DNA of 64,000 nucleotides from Candidatus Avimonas narfae (GTDB lineage Bacteria; Bacillota; Clostridia; Oscillospirales; Acutalibacteraceae). The position numbers and the translations under genes are program-made. The stretch's first letter is position 1. The number at the start of each line of letters is the position of its first letter. Shown in pieces: positions 7,106-15,533 of the stretch. The notes beneath the pieces are model-generated. The model did not search any database. It was given only the letters and a program-made list of their open reading frames with translations, and was not told where the DNA came from. The stretch is taken from contig CAJFNR010000004.1 of NCBI GenBank assembly GCA_904395335.1, positions 92,604 through 156,603 of the forward strand, read 5' to 3'.

Positions 7106-8410
7106 ATGGGAACCGGGAAAAGTCTAACGGCTATCGCCATCACCGGGGCGCTCTCGCAGGCTGGCCGGATTCGCCGGGGGCTCGTTGTGGCCCCCCTCTC
7201 CATCCTCGGCGTGTGGGAGGAGGAGTTTCAGAAATTCGCCGCTTTCCCGTATGCGCTGGCGGTGCTTTCCGGCTCCGGGGCCAAGAAGCTGGATATCCTG
7301 CGGCACATGACCGGAACCGCCTTACAGGTGGCGGTTGTGAACTATGAGAGCGCGTGGCGGATGGAAAAAGACCTCGCCGCATGGCACCCCGATCTGATTA
7401 TCGCGGACGAGGGTCACAAAATCAAAACCCACAATATCGCCGCCAGCAAGGCCATGCACCGGCTGGGGGCGCGGGCAAGCTACCGGCTTCTGCTCACCGG
7501 CACGGTGATAACCAACAAGGCCATTGACGTGTTCAGCCAGTACAAATTCCTGAATCCCGCCATCTACGGCCAGAGCTTTTACGCTTTCCGCAACCGTTAC
7601 TTCGACATGGTGGGCTATGGCAACCACACCCCGGTGCTCAAAAGATCCATGGAGGCGGAGCTGACCGAAAAGCTGCACAGCATTTCCTACCGAGCGACCA
7701 AGGCGGAATGCCTCGACCTCCCGGAAACGGTGGACGTGATCCGGCAGGTGGAGTTGGAGCCTGCCGCCTTGCGGGTATACCGCCAGCTCGTCAAAGAGAG
7801 CTATGCGGAATTATCCGGCGGCAAGGAAATCACGGCCCCGAATATCCTCGCCCGGCTGCTGCGGCTGTCCCAGCTCACCGGCGGTTTTCTCGGTAACGAC
7901 GAAACCAGCGCCGTGGAGCAGGTAAGCGCCGCAAAGCTGGCCGCCTTGGAGGACATTCTGGACGGGGCCATGGCCGAGGGTAAAAAGCTGGTGATAATCG
8001 CCCGCTTCCTGCCGGAAATCAAGGCCATCTGCGGACTGCTGGAAAAGCGGGGTCTTGGGTATTCCTGCATTACCGGCGAGGTCAAAGACCGAAACGAGCA
8101 GGTGGCGCGGTTTCAGAACGATCCGGCGGTCGTGGCCTTTGTGGGCCAGATCGCCACGGCTGGCTTGGGAATTACCCTGACCGCCGCTTCCACCATGGTG
8201 TTCTATTCCCTCGACTATTCCATGTCGAACTTCGAGCAGGCCAAGGCCCGGATTCACCGGGTGGGCCAGCGGAACCTCTGCACCTACCTGTATCTTGTGG
8301 CCCGTGGGACGGTGGATGAAAAGGTGCTGGCGGCCTTGAAGGATAAGGCCGACCTTGCAAAATCCCTTGTGGACGATTACCGCAGCGGCAAAAATCCGTT
8401 CGCGGTGTAG
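7106..8410 (+). CDS. SNF2/superfamily 2 DNA helicase, main body
   Basis: 434 residues. It starts directly at Walker A (MGTGKS), then motif Ia (LVVAPLSILGVWEEEF), motif II DEGH (the usual DExH), motif III LLTGTVITN, and the C-terminal RecA lobe with motif V (GQIATAGLGITLTAAS) and motif VI (QAKARIHRVGQ). All SF2 motifs except the upstream Q-motif region are present. ATG at 7106 has no good ribosome site of its own and follows the mini-ORF stop by one base, so translation probably depends on reinitiation. It belongs to the phage replication block with the downstream polymerase. Whether the truncated protein is active is uncertain. Confidence 0.85.
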   Translation: MGTGKSLTAIAITGALSQAGRIRRGLVVAPLSILGVWEEEFQKFAAFPYALAVLSGSGAKKLDILRHMTGTALQVAVVNYESAWRMEKDLAAWHPDLIIADEGHKIKTHNIAASKAMHRLGARASYRLLLTGTVITNKAIDVFSQYKFLNPAIYGQSFYAFRNRYFDMVGYGNHTPVLKRSMEAELTEKLHSISYRATKAECLDLPETVDVIRQVELEPAALRVYRQLVKESYAELSGGKEITAPNILARLLRLSQLTGGFLGNDETSAVEQVSAAKLAALEDILDGAMAEGKKLVIIARFLPEIKAICGLLEKRGLGYSCITGEVKDRNEQVARFQNDPAVVAFVGQIATAGLGITLTAASTMVFYSLDYSMSNFEQAKARIHRVGQRNLCTYLYLVARGTVDEKVLAALKDKADLAKSLVDDYRSGKNPFAV

Positions 8411-8418
8411 GAGGAAAT

Positions 8419-8832
8419 ATGTCAGAAGAACTTTTTGTGTTAGCCGACCGGCTCCGAGCGCTTCGTGACGAGAAGGCCGAAGCCGATCAGCGGCTGAAAG
8501 ACCTGAACGCCGCCATTGACGAGGCGGAATACCGCTTGTCGGAAAGGATGGCGGAGAGCGAAACCCAGAACTTCACCCGGCAGGGCATGATGTTCTGCTT
8601 AACCACCAAAACCCGCGCTTCCGCCACGGCGGGGCGCAAGGAGGAATTGTTCGCGGCCCTGCGCGGCGAGGGGTACGGCGACCTCGTGTATGAAACGGTC
8701 AACGCCAACAGCCTCTCCGCCTTTGTCAAGGAGCAGATGGCGGAGAACGGCGACGCGCTGCCCGGCTGGCTCGACGGGCTGGTGAATGTTTTTGAAAAAA
8801 CCGGCGTGAGCCTGCGGAAAGCGTCAAAGTAA
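8419..8832 (+). CDS. Phage replication-block protein, coiled-coil, function unknown
   Basis: 137 residues. ATG at 8419 follows AGGAGG by a few bases. The first 45 residues (LADRLRALRDEKAEADQRLKDLNAAIDEAEYRLSERM, shown only by its heptad character) predict a coiled coil, followed by a small alpha/beta part. Similar proteins are regularly found between helicase and polymerase genes of clostridial siphophages. Nine bases separate it from the helicase stop, so it is in the same operon. No catalytic motif is visible. Confidence 0.65.
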   Translation: MSEELFVLADRLRALRDEKAEADQRLKDLNAAIDEAEYRLSERMAESETQNFTRQGMMFCLTTKTRASATAGRKEELFAALRGEGYGDLVYETVNANSLSAFVKEQMAENGDALPGWLDGLVNVFEKTGVSLRKASK

Positions 8833-8853
8833 ATTTTTAGGAGGAGTTATCCC

Positions 8854-9600
8854 ATGAGCAATAAGAACGAAGAACTGGCGATCCAGAACAGCGGTTTTCT
8901 GGCCCTTGCCGATTTCAATATGAACGAAAGCATGGCCGAGGAGCTGGAAGGCTTGGAGGGCGGCTTTGACCGGATCAGGATTCCGGCGGGCGGAGCCACT
9001 ATGTACGAGCTGCCCGGCGACGAGGCGGACGAACCGGAAGCGGTCAAGGAATTCTCCGCCGTGATTTTGCATCATCATCCCGTTTTGCAGTATTACAAGG
9101 AGAAATACACCGGGGGCAGCAATCCGCCCGACTGCGGTTCCTTTGACGGGATCACCGGTGAGGGCGACCCCGGCGGGGCCTGTGCGAAATGCCCCCTCAA
9201 TCAGTTTGGAAGCGGTGAGAACAATGCGAAAGCCTGTAAGAGCCGCCGCCGGATTTTCCTGCTGCGGGAGGGCGAGCTGTTCCCGCTGATTCTCTCCCTG
9301 CCCACCGGTTCCATGCGGGAGTTTTCCCGCTACATCAAGCGGCTGCTCAGTAAGGGCAAAAAGAGCAACATGGTAGTGACCCGCTTTTCTCTGAAAAAGG
9401 CGACCAACAGCAGCGGGATCGCCTATTCGCAGGCGCAGTTTGCCGTTGACCGGTCTTTGACCGCCGAGGAGCAAATCCTGCTGAATAAGCTCAGTGAGCA
9501 GGTCAAGGCGTACAGCCGCCGGGTGGGCTTTGATACCGAGGAGGCCGAAACGGCTCCCTTGGTAGACCCGGACACCGGCGAGGTGATCGAAGCCCTGTAA
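8854..9600 (+). CDS. Conserved phage replication-block protein with zinc-binding cysteines, possible ssDNA-binding protein
   Basis: 248 residues behind TAGGAGGAG. It has an acidic N-terminus, a cysteine set (CGSFDGITGEGDPGGACAKC, later ACKSRRR) that could hold zinc, and a strand-rich core (RIFLLREGELFPLILSLP, MVVTRFSLKKATN). Its position immediately before a family A DNA polymerase and its acidic C-terminal tail (DTEEAETAPL...) fit a single-stranded DNA-binding protein, but the family was not recognised with certainty. Acts in phage DNA replication by context. No membrane segments. Confidence 0.6.
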   Translation: MSNKNEELAIQNSGFLALADFNMNESMAEELEGLEGGFDRIRIPAGGATMYELPGDEADEPEAVKEFSAVILHHHPVLQYYKEKYTGGSNPPDCGSFDGITGEGDPGGACAKCPLNQFGSGENNAKACKSRRRIFLLREGELFPLILSLPTGSMREFSRYIKRLLSKGKKSNMVVTRFSLKKATNSSGIAYSQAQFAVDRSLTAEEQILLNKLSEQVKAYSRRVGFDTEEAETAPLVDPDTGEVIEAL

Positions 9601-9667
9601 AACCAAACCGCCCGTGCGGAGGGGGCCGGACGGCCCTCTCCGCCTTTCGGGCAGATCGGAGAGAAAA

Positions 9668-11599
9668 ATGGACTATACCTGCGTTTTGACGCTCAACAAG
9701 ATAAAAGCATATCTGGCCGGGGCCGCTGTGGTCGGCTTCGACTTTGAAACCTCGCCGCTGGACGAATACCGCGACGAGGATCGGGCTGCGCTGGACGCGC
9801 ACAAGGCCGCCATCACCGGGGTAAGCCTTTCCGTATCCCAGGGCAGCGGTATCTATATCCCGCTGCGGCACCGGATCGGCAAAAATATCCCGAAGCCGGA
9901 GGCGGTCATGGCATATCTCAAAACCGCCCTGTTTGAAAACCCCGCCGTCGTTAAGGTGGCCCACAACCTCGCTTTTGAGGCCATGTTCCTCTATGCGCTG
10001 GATACGGTGGTACAGCCGCCCTGCTATGACACCATAGCGGCGGCACAGCTTACCCTCAAAAGCAATACCGTTTTCCGGGGCCTTTCGGACAGCGGCCTGA
10101 AAACCCTTGTGCCGCAGCTTTTCCATGTGGAGCTGCCGGATTTTATGACCGTAACCGGCGGGCGTTTTTTCGACGAGCTGAACCCGCAGGACGGGGAAAC
10201 CGTCCGCTATGCCTGTGCCGACAGCGATTATGCCCTGCGGCTGTATCATCTGTTTAACGGGTGGTTTGACAAATACCTCCCGAAGCACCGGCTGCTCGTC
10301 GAACAGGTGGAAAGCCCCACAGCGGTATATTGCGGCCTTATGCGATACAACGGCCTGCTGGTGGATCGGGCGGCTATGGAAGTAAAGCGGGCCGAGGTCA
10401 AGGAACGCCTCGCCAAGCTCCGGGAAGAAATCGCCTTTATCACCGGCGACGTGGAGATCGGGGCCAACGCCTCCACCTCCGCGTTCAAAAGTTATCTTTA
10501 CAACGACCTGAAATTGCCCGTGCTGAAAACCACCGCAAAATATCAGGAGGCTGCGGACGACGAAGCCATGATCCTGCTGGCGGATTGGTGCCGGGAGAAT
10601 CGCCCGGAGCTTACGCGCCTTTTTGAACTGGTACAGGGATACCGGCGGTGGGGGAAAATACAGAGCACCTATCTGGACGGATATCTGCGGCATATCAACG
10701 AAGCCACCGGGCGGATTCATCCTGATCTTTTGCCCTTGGGGACGGAGACGGGGCGCTTCGCCTCCCGGAACCCCAACCTTCAAAATATGCCGCGTAAGGG
10801 CAACGATCCGGTGGGGATTCGCTCCATGCTGGTGGCCCCGGAGGGCTGCGTCCTGCTCTCGCTGGACTTTTCACAGATCGAGCTGCGCGTCGGCGCGTTC
10901 TATTGCCGGGATGAAAAAATGCTCCAAACCTACCGGGAGGGCGGCGACATTCACGCGCAGACCACCTCGGTTATTTACCATATCCCGGTGGAGCAGGCGG
11001 CGGATAAGGACAACCCGGATTACAAGGAGCGCCGGACGATAGCGAAAAACTGCAATTTTGGGGTGTTCTTCGGCCTATTTCCCAAAGGTCTGCAGCGGAC
11101 GCTGAAATTCAAGGCGGGGCTGGATACGCCTCTCGGTGAATGCGAGAAAATCATCTCCAACCTAAAGGCCGGATACCCGCAGCTCACCGTCTGGCAGGAC
11201 GTGGTGAAGCGGCAGGCGGCTGTCCGCCGGTACAGCGAAACGTGGCTGGGCCGCAGGCGGTATCTCCCCAGCATGGCCTCCGAGGATTGGGGCAAACGGA
11301 GCTTTGCGGAACGCTGTGCCATGAACACCCCCATACAGGGCACCGCCGCCGACATTTTGAAGCTGGCTCTTGCCCGCCTGATTGTCAAGCTGCCAGGGTA
11401 TCCGTGGCTGCGGCCTCTGCTGCAAATCCACGACGAGCTGGTGTTCGAGCTGCCCGCCGACAAGGTAGAGGAAGCAGCGGCGCTGATCCGGGATTGTATG
11501 GAGGCCCAGCCCTTCCCGGAATTCGACGTGCCGATTGTAGCCGAAGCGGCAGCGGGGCCGAGCTTCGGAGAACTGGCGGAAATGGAGGCGATACAATGA
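9668..11599 (+). CDS. Family A DNA polymerase (phage PolA) with 3'-5' exonuclease domain
   Basis: 643 residues from ATG at 9668 (GGAGAG upstream); a GTG at 9614 is less likely because it lies in a hairpin. The N-terminal exonuclease has VGFDFETS with the metal-binding DxE (about residues 25-27). Polymerase motifs follow in order: A, LDFSQIELR (about 400); B, RRTIAKNCNFGVFFGL (about 455-470); C, IHDELVFE (about 587). The 5'-3' exonuclease domain of bacterial PolI is absent, as usual for phage enzymes. It replicates prophage DNA with the helicase and primase. It overlaps the next gene as ATGA. Confidence 0.93.
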   Translation: MDYTCVLTLNKIKAYLAGAAVVGFDFETSPLDEYRDEDRAALDAHKAAITGVSLSVSQGSGIYIPLRHRIGKNIPKPEAVMAYLKTALFENPAVVKVAHNLAFEAMFLYALDTVVQPPCYDTIAAAQLTLKSNTVFRGLSDSGLKTLVPQLFHVELPDFMTVTGGRFFDELNPQDGETVRYACADSDYALRLYHLFNGWFDKYLPKHRLLVEQVESPTAVYCGLMRYNGLLVDRAAMEVKRAEVKERLAKLREEIAFITGDVEIGANASTSAFKSYLYNDLKLPVLKTTAKYQEAADDEAMILLADWCRENRPELTRLFELVQGYRRWGKIQSTYLDGYLRHINEATGRIHPDLLPLGTETGRFASRNPNLQNMPRKGNDPVGIRSMLVAPEGCVLLSLDFSQIELRVGAFYCRDEKMLQTYREGGDIHAQTTSVIYHIPVEQAADKDNPDYKERRTIAKNCNFGVFFGLFPKGLQRTLKFKAGLDTPLGECEKIISNLKAGYPQLTVWQDVVKRQAAVRRYSETWLGRRRYLPSMASEDWGKRSFAERCAMNTPIQGTAADILKLALARLIVKLPGYPWLRPLLQIHDELVFELPADKVEEAAALIRDCMEAQPFPEFDVPIVAEAAAGPSFGELAEMEAIQ

Positions 11600-12015
11600 G
11601 CGTGAATCTGTATAACGGAGAACGATACTTTGACCCGACGGCCTATGAGGCCCTGACGAATATCGAACGGGAGGCCAAGCGGACATACCGCCCGTTGGTC
11701 TTTATCTGCTCCCCCTATGCCGGGGATATCGAGTGCCATATCCGCCGGGCGCAGGGGTACTGCCGGTTTGCGGTATCAAAAAATTGTATTCCCATAGCGC
11801 CCCATCTGCTGTTCCCGCAGTTTATGGAGGAGGACGACCCGGAGCAGCGCCGCCTCGGCATCTTCTTCGGGCTTATTTTGCAGAAGAAATGCAAAGAGGT
11901 ATGGGTGTTCGGACGGAATATATCTCGCGGCATGGCGGTGGAAATAGAAAAAGCCAAGGAACGCGGCCTGCCGATCCGCTTTTTTGATGACAGATGCCGG
12001 GAGGTGACGGGATGA
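11596..12015 (+). CDS. DUF4406 / nucleoside 2-deoxyribosyltransferase-like protein
   Basis: 139 residues, coupled to the polymerase by ATGA. The core RPLVFICSPYAGDIECHIRRAQGYCRFAVSK is the phosphate-loop region of the DUF4406 / deoxyribosyltransferase-like fold, followed by IPIAPHLLFPQF and KEVWVFGRNISRGMAVEIEKAKERG, where the GI/MxxEI part normally carries a catalytic glutamate (here MAVEIEKA). Such phage proteins may act in nucleotide salvage or modification. It lies between polymerase and primase, and it overlaps the primase start by four bases. The substrate cannot be inferred. Confidence 0.75.
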   Translation: MSVNLYNGERYFDPTAYEALTNIEREAKRTYRPLVFICSPYAGDIECHIRRAQGYCRFAVSKNCIPIAPHLLFPQFMEEDDPEQRRLGIFFGLILQKKCKEVWVFGRNISRGMAVEIEKAKERGLPIRFFDDRCREVTG

Positions 12016-14507
12016 AAAAAGCGCTTAACGTCCCGGTGGAGGAATTCCTGCGGCCTATGTTCGGGCCGGGGGAGAAAATCTGCCTGCGGGTATTCGACGA
12101 TAAGAAAAGCGGCTCGTTCAAGGGGGCCAAGCTGGAAACGACCCTCTCCGGCCTGCCCGGCCTCATGGATACCCTGAAAAAGCACAACGAGCAAAACCGG
12201 GGGATCTATTTTGTAGTGAACTTCGGCGGGCATGAGGACGCGGAAATTTCCCGCGTGAACGCGCAGTTTATGGAATGCGACGACCTGCCGTTGGAGGAGC
12301 AACTCAAACAGATTGAAGCGTTTCCGCTGGTACCTTCGTTTATTGTGAAAACCCGGAAATCTCTGCATACCTACTGGCTTATCAAGGACGGCGACGTGGC
12401 GGCTTTCCGCCGGGTACAAAAGCGCCTCGCGGCCCATTTCCACGGGGATAAATCCTGTGTCAATGAGAGCCGGGTGCTGCGCCTGCCGGGCTTTAACCAC
12501 TGCAAGGAGGAGCCGGTGGCGGTGGAGTGTATCCATTTTCACCCGGAGCTTCGGTATACGCAGGCCGAACTGGAACAATATCTGCCGCCGGTTCCCGAAG
12601 AACCCGCCGCTCCTGCCGGGCCAGCGGCCAAGGGGACGCGGCAGGGGCTTTCGCTGGTCTTGCGGCGCTGCGCTTTCATGCAGCATTGTCGGGACAGCGC
12701 GGCCTCTCTCTCGGAGCACGACTGGTATGCCATGATAACCAACCTTGCGGTGTTCGAGGGCGGCGACCATGCCATCCACGAGCTGTCGGCCCTATATCCG
12801 GGCTATACGGCGGCAGAAACGCAGGAGAAGATCCAGCATTATCTCGCCAGCGGCACCAAGCCCATCACCTGTAAGGCGATAGCGGAGAAAGGCTTTGCCT
12901 GCCCGAAACTGGCGGACGGCTCCTGTTCCTGTAAAGCCCCGGCGGCCCTCTGCTATCAGCCCATGACCCTCGACGAACTGCGGGAGGCGCTGGCCGCTTC
13001 GGAGGTATATACCTCCCCGGTGGAGGATATGAGGGCGGCCAAGCGGTTTGTGAAAGAATCCCTCTACAACATAGAACCGCTGGACGCAGGGCCGTTTATC
13101 GAGTATGAAATAAAGGAGCATTTCCGGCTCAAACCGGCGGATACCAAGGCGCTGGCCGCTTATCATAAGGAACTGCACAAGGCGTATACCGCTAAAAAGG
13201 ACGCACGGCAGGCCGCAGAGGAAAATGGCCTGCCGGAATGGTACGAGATGACCGAACGCGGCGGCCTGCGCTTCCGGCCCGGTGTTCTGGCCGATTATCT
13301 GGCAAAGGAAGCGGCAGCCTTTTATTCGACCGGGACGTTTTACGCCTATGAGAACGGGGTGTACCGCATACGCAACGACCTGTGGGCGGCAAACAAGGTG
13401 CGAGAGTATATGATGGTCGGATCGGCGACACAAAATGCCATCACCGACTGTGCATGGCAGTGGCGAATTCAGATCGTCAAGCCGTTGGAGGAAATCAACG
13501 CCAACCCCTTTGTTATCAATCTGAGAAACGGCCTTTACAATGTGCTGGATCGCACCCTTGCCCCGCATACTCCCACTTTTTATTCTACGGTGCAGATTCA
13601 GGCTGCCTATAACCCGGAGGCGGAATGTCCCGCCTTTTTGAAGTATCTCCACGGCGTACTGGATGAACCGGAAATTTGTCTCATGCAGGAAATCTTGGGC
13701 TATTTTCTCGTGCCGCTGAACAAGGCGCAGAAATCCTTTGTGCTGGTGGGCGCGCCCAACGCGGGAAAATCTACGATTCTCTCGGTGGTGCAGGATATAT
13801 TGCTGGGGCGGGAAAATGTGTCGAACATCCCGTGGCAGGGGCTAGGCGACCGGTTCAACAAGGCGGAGCTGTTCGGGAAACTGGCGAATATTTTTGCCGA
13901 CCTGCCCACAAAGGCCATTGAGGACAACGGCTTTTTCAAAGCGGCCACCGGCGAGGACTACATCTCGGCAGAACGCAAAAACAAAGATCCGTTCTCTTTC
14001 CGGCCTTACGCACGATTCCTGTTTAGCTGCAACGAGATCCCCCGCAACTACGGGGATCGCTCGGACGGCTTTTATCGCAGGCTCATTATCATCCGGTTTT
14101 CACATTCCGTTCCCAAGACGAAGCGCGATCCCAACCTGCTGGAAAAGCTGGCGGCGGAACGGGACGGGATTCTCATGTGGGCGCTGACTGGCCTGCACCG
14201 GCTTATGGAGCAAAACTATCAGTTTACCGAAACGGAGGCCACGCAGGAGGAACTGCGGCGGTACAAGGTGGAGAGCAACAGCGCTCTGCTGTTTGTGGAG
14301 GAATGCTGTGTGATTTCTCCCGACGCGGTATCGGCGCGGGAAGAAGTGTTTGACCGGTATCGGGAATATTGCGTCCGGAATGGTCTTCGTGCCATGTCAC
14401 AAACGAGCTTTAATCGAGATGTCGAGGGCATAGCGTCCACGATACGTCGGGCAACGGACAATGTTGCTTCCAGGCGTATATGGCGCGGCCTTGGCCTGCA
14501 AAAATGA
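12012..14507 (+). CDS. Phage/plasmid primase-helicase, P4/VapE type
   Basis: About 831 residues from ATG at 12012, coupled by ATGA to the upstream gene. The N-terminal third resembles a RepB-type AEP primase (QFMECDDLPLEEQ, then KTRKSLHTYWLI and SCVNESRVLRLPGF). The middle carries a cysteine set. The C-terminal part is an SF3/D5-type helicase: Walker A GAPNAGKST near residue 580, Walker B-like ANIFADLP, sensor ARFLFSCNEIPRNYGDRSDGF and arginine finger FYRRLIIIRF. It initiates replication, probably at the inverted-repeat region directly behind it. Confidence 0.9.
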   Translation: MKKALNVPVEEFLRPMFGPGEKICLRVFDDKKSGSFKGAKLETTLSGLPGLMDTLKKHNEQNRGIYFVVNFGGHEDAEISRVNAQFMECDDLPLEEQLKQIEAFPLVPSFIVKTRKSLHTYWLIKDGDVAAFRRVQKRLAAHFHGDKSCVNESRVLRLPGFNHCKEEPVAVECIHFHPELRYTQAELEQYLPPVPEEPAAPAGPAAKGTRQGLSLVLRRCAFMQHCRDSAASLSEHDWYAMITNLAVFEGGDHAIHELSALYPGYTAAETQEKIQHYLASGTKPITCKAIAEKGFACPKLADGSCSCKAPAALCYQPMTLDELREALAASEVYTSPVEDMRAAKRFVKESLYNIEPLDAGPFIEYEIKEHFRLKPADTKALAAYHKELHKAYTAKKDARQAAEENGLPEWYEMTERGGLRFRPGVLADYLAKEAAAFYSTGTFYAYENGVYRIRNDLWAANKVREYMMVGSATQNAITDCAWQWRIQIVKPLEEINANPFVINLRNGLYNVLDRTLAPHTPTFYSTVQIQAAYNPEAECPAFLKYLHGVLDEPEICLMQEILGYFLVPLNKAQKSFVLVGAPNAGKSTILSVVQDILLGRENVSNIPWQGLGDRFNKAELFGKLANIFADLPTKAIEDNGFFKAATGEDYISAERKNKDPFSFRPYARFLFSCNEIPRNYGDRSDGFYRRLIIIRFSHSVPKTKRDPNLLEKLAAERDGILMWALTGLHRLMEQNYQFTETEATQEELRRYKVESNSALLFVEECCVISPDAVSAREEVFDRYREYCVRNGLRAMSQTSFNRDVEGIASTIRRATDNVASRRIWRGLGLQK

Positions 14508-14511
14508 AAAG

Positions 14512-14625
14512 TGACGGGTTTGACGGGTGTTGTTCATCTCTCTTATATAGGACAACCAAGGGTGAGTTAAAATAAAAATAAAGATAATATATATAGCAAC
14601 TCACTTTTTCTCGTCAAACCCGTCA
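14512..14625 (+). other. Candidate replication origin: nested inverted repeats around an AT-rich core
   Basis: TGACGGGTTTGACG (14512-14525) is repeated in perfect inverted orientation as CGTCAAACCCGTCA (14612-14625). Inside it, GTGAGTT (14562-14568) faces AACTCAC (14598-14604). The centre (about 14567-14597) is almost pure A/T. The block lies directly after the primase-helicase gene, a usual place for a phage or plasmid origin. No terminator T-run follows, so a simple terminator does not explain it. Confidence 0.5.
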
Positions 14626-14647
14626 TGTTATGACGGAGGTACTCATG

Positions 14648-14935
14648 ATGGAAAAAGATATTGTGGCCGCGATCCTGCGGCTTCTCAAAAAACGTCCCCG
14701 GTGCTTTGCATGGAAAACCCACGGCGGGATGTACGGCACAGCGGGAATCCCGGATATAATCGCCTGCATGGGTGGGCGGTTCGTGGCGCTGGAAGTCAAG
14801 CAGCCCGGCGGGAAACCCACCCGCCTGCAGGAGATCACCCTCGGCAAAATACGGGAAGCTGGCGGTATCGCCGCTGTGGTTACGTCGGTGGAGGAGGCAA
14901 AACAGACCCTTGTTGAGAAAGGAGGTGCCGCATGA
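14648..14935 (+). CDS. VRR-NUC domain nuclease
   Basis: 95 residues from ATG at 14648, seven bases after GGAGGT; ATGs at 14645 and 14630 are in frame but badly spaced. It is a stand-alone VRR-NUC module: MYGTAGIPDIIACMGGRFVALEVKQ gives the PD-(D/E)xK metal site (D of PDII, then E and K of ALEVK), followed by PTRLQEITLGKIREAGG. Such small phage nucleases are thought to resolve DNA structures in replication or recombination. It overlaps the DUF1492 gene start by four bases. Confidence 0.88.
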   Translation: MEKDIVAAILRLLKKRPRCFAWKTHGGMYGTAGIPDIIACMGGRFVALEVKQPGGKPTRLQEITLGKIREAGGIAAVVTSVEEAKQTLVEKGGAA

Positions 14936-15351
14936 CGGCGAAAGATTATCTCAGCCAAGCCTACCGGCTCGACCAGCGGATCAACAGCAAGCTGGAACAG
15001 GTTTGCAGCCTGCGGACTTTAGCGACCAAGGCGACCTCTACGATCTCGGACACACCACCCAGCGGGAGCCGGAACGTAAAGACGATGGAAAGCATTGTGG
15101 TGAAAATCGTGGACTTGGAAAACGAGCTGAACGAGGATATTGATACCCTCGTCGATCTCAACCGGGAAATCGTGGGCATTATTAAGAAAATCGACAACCC
15201 GGAATTTCAGACGCTTTTAGAGCTGCGGTATTTATGCTTCCATTCATGGGAGCGCGTGGCGGTCGAGATGGGCTACGACCTGCGGTACATACACAAGCTG
15301 CACCATAAGGCGCTGGCGAAATGCTCCGCCTTTATCCCGGCTCAGAAATAA
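14932..15351 (+). CDS. DUF1492 late transcription regulator (RinA/ArpU-like)
   Basis: 139 residues. DUF1492 layout: an N-terminal helical half (YLSQAYRLDQRINSKLEQV ... SIVVKIVDLENELNEDIDTLVDLNREI) and a C-terminal sigma-4-like helix-turn-helix (LELRYLCFHSWERVAVEMGY, then IHKLHHKALAKC). Members are positive regulators of late genes in Gram-positive phages. It is the last gene before the terminator at 15352-15403 and the direct-repeat promoter at 15411-15462, exactly where such a regulator should act. It overlaps the VRR-NUC gene (ATGA). Confidence 0.85.
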   Translation: MTAKDYLSQAYRLDQRINSKLEQVCSLRTLATKATSTISDTPPSGSRNVKTMESIVVKIVDLENELNEDIDTLVDLNREIVGIIKKIDNPEFQTLLELRYLCFHSWERVAVEMGYDLRYIHKLHHKALAKCSAFIPAQK

Positions 15352-15403
15352 AGAAAACCGGTGCGTACCTGAAAAAGGTGTGCACCGGAAATTTTCTGTT
15401 TTT
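15352..15403 (+). terminator. Strong intrinsic terminator closing the early operon
   Basis: AGAAAA and CCGGTGC (15352-15364) pair with GCACCGG and TTTTCT (15382-15397), with further ACCT/AGGT pairing inside and a TTTTT tail (15399-15403). It separates early replication genes from the late region. Confidence 0.8.
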
Positions 15404-15410
15404 GCGAAAG

Positions 15411-15462
15411 AGGACACTAAAGGACATAGAAAGACACTGTTACAATCTGATAATATTATAAT
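15411..15462 (+). promoter_or_regulatory. Probable late promoter with three 10-bp activator repeats
   Basis: Three head-to-tail repeats of exactly 10 bases, AGGACACTAA (15411), AGGACATAGA (15421) and AAGACACTGT (15431), end where a -35 box should be. A perfect TATAAT stands at 15457-15462, 17 bases after the hexamer position 15434-15439, which is not TTGACA. This is the layout of an activator-dependent promoter; the DUF1492 protein encoded just upstream is the obvious candidate. Confidence 0.65.
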
Positions 15463-15482
15463 AGCCAAAAAATAGAGGATAG

Positions 15483-15506
15483 CCGCCGGGGGTTCCGGCG
15501 GTTTTC
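15483..15506 (+). terminator. Terminator-like hairpin just after the late promoter
   Basis: CCGCCGG (15483-15489) pairs with CCGGCGG (15495-15501), followed by TTTTCTT. It begins about 15-20 bases after the predicted transcription start, so it could act as an early attenuation or antitermination point for the late operon. Confidence 0.5.
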
Positions 15507-15533
15507 TTCTGCCCTGAAAGGAGGCGGCAGCCT

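Noticed and set aside
9617..9645. Terminator before the DNA polymerase gene
   Set aside because: The GC hairpin is clear but has no T-run, and the genes around it form one operon; it may only affect translation.
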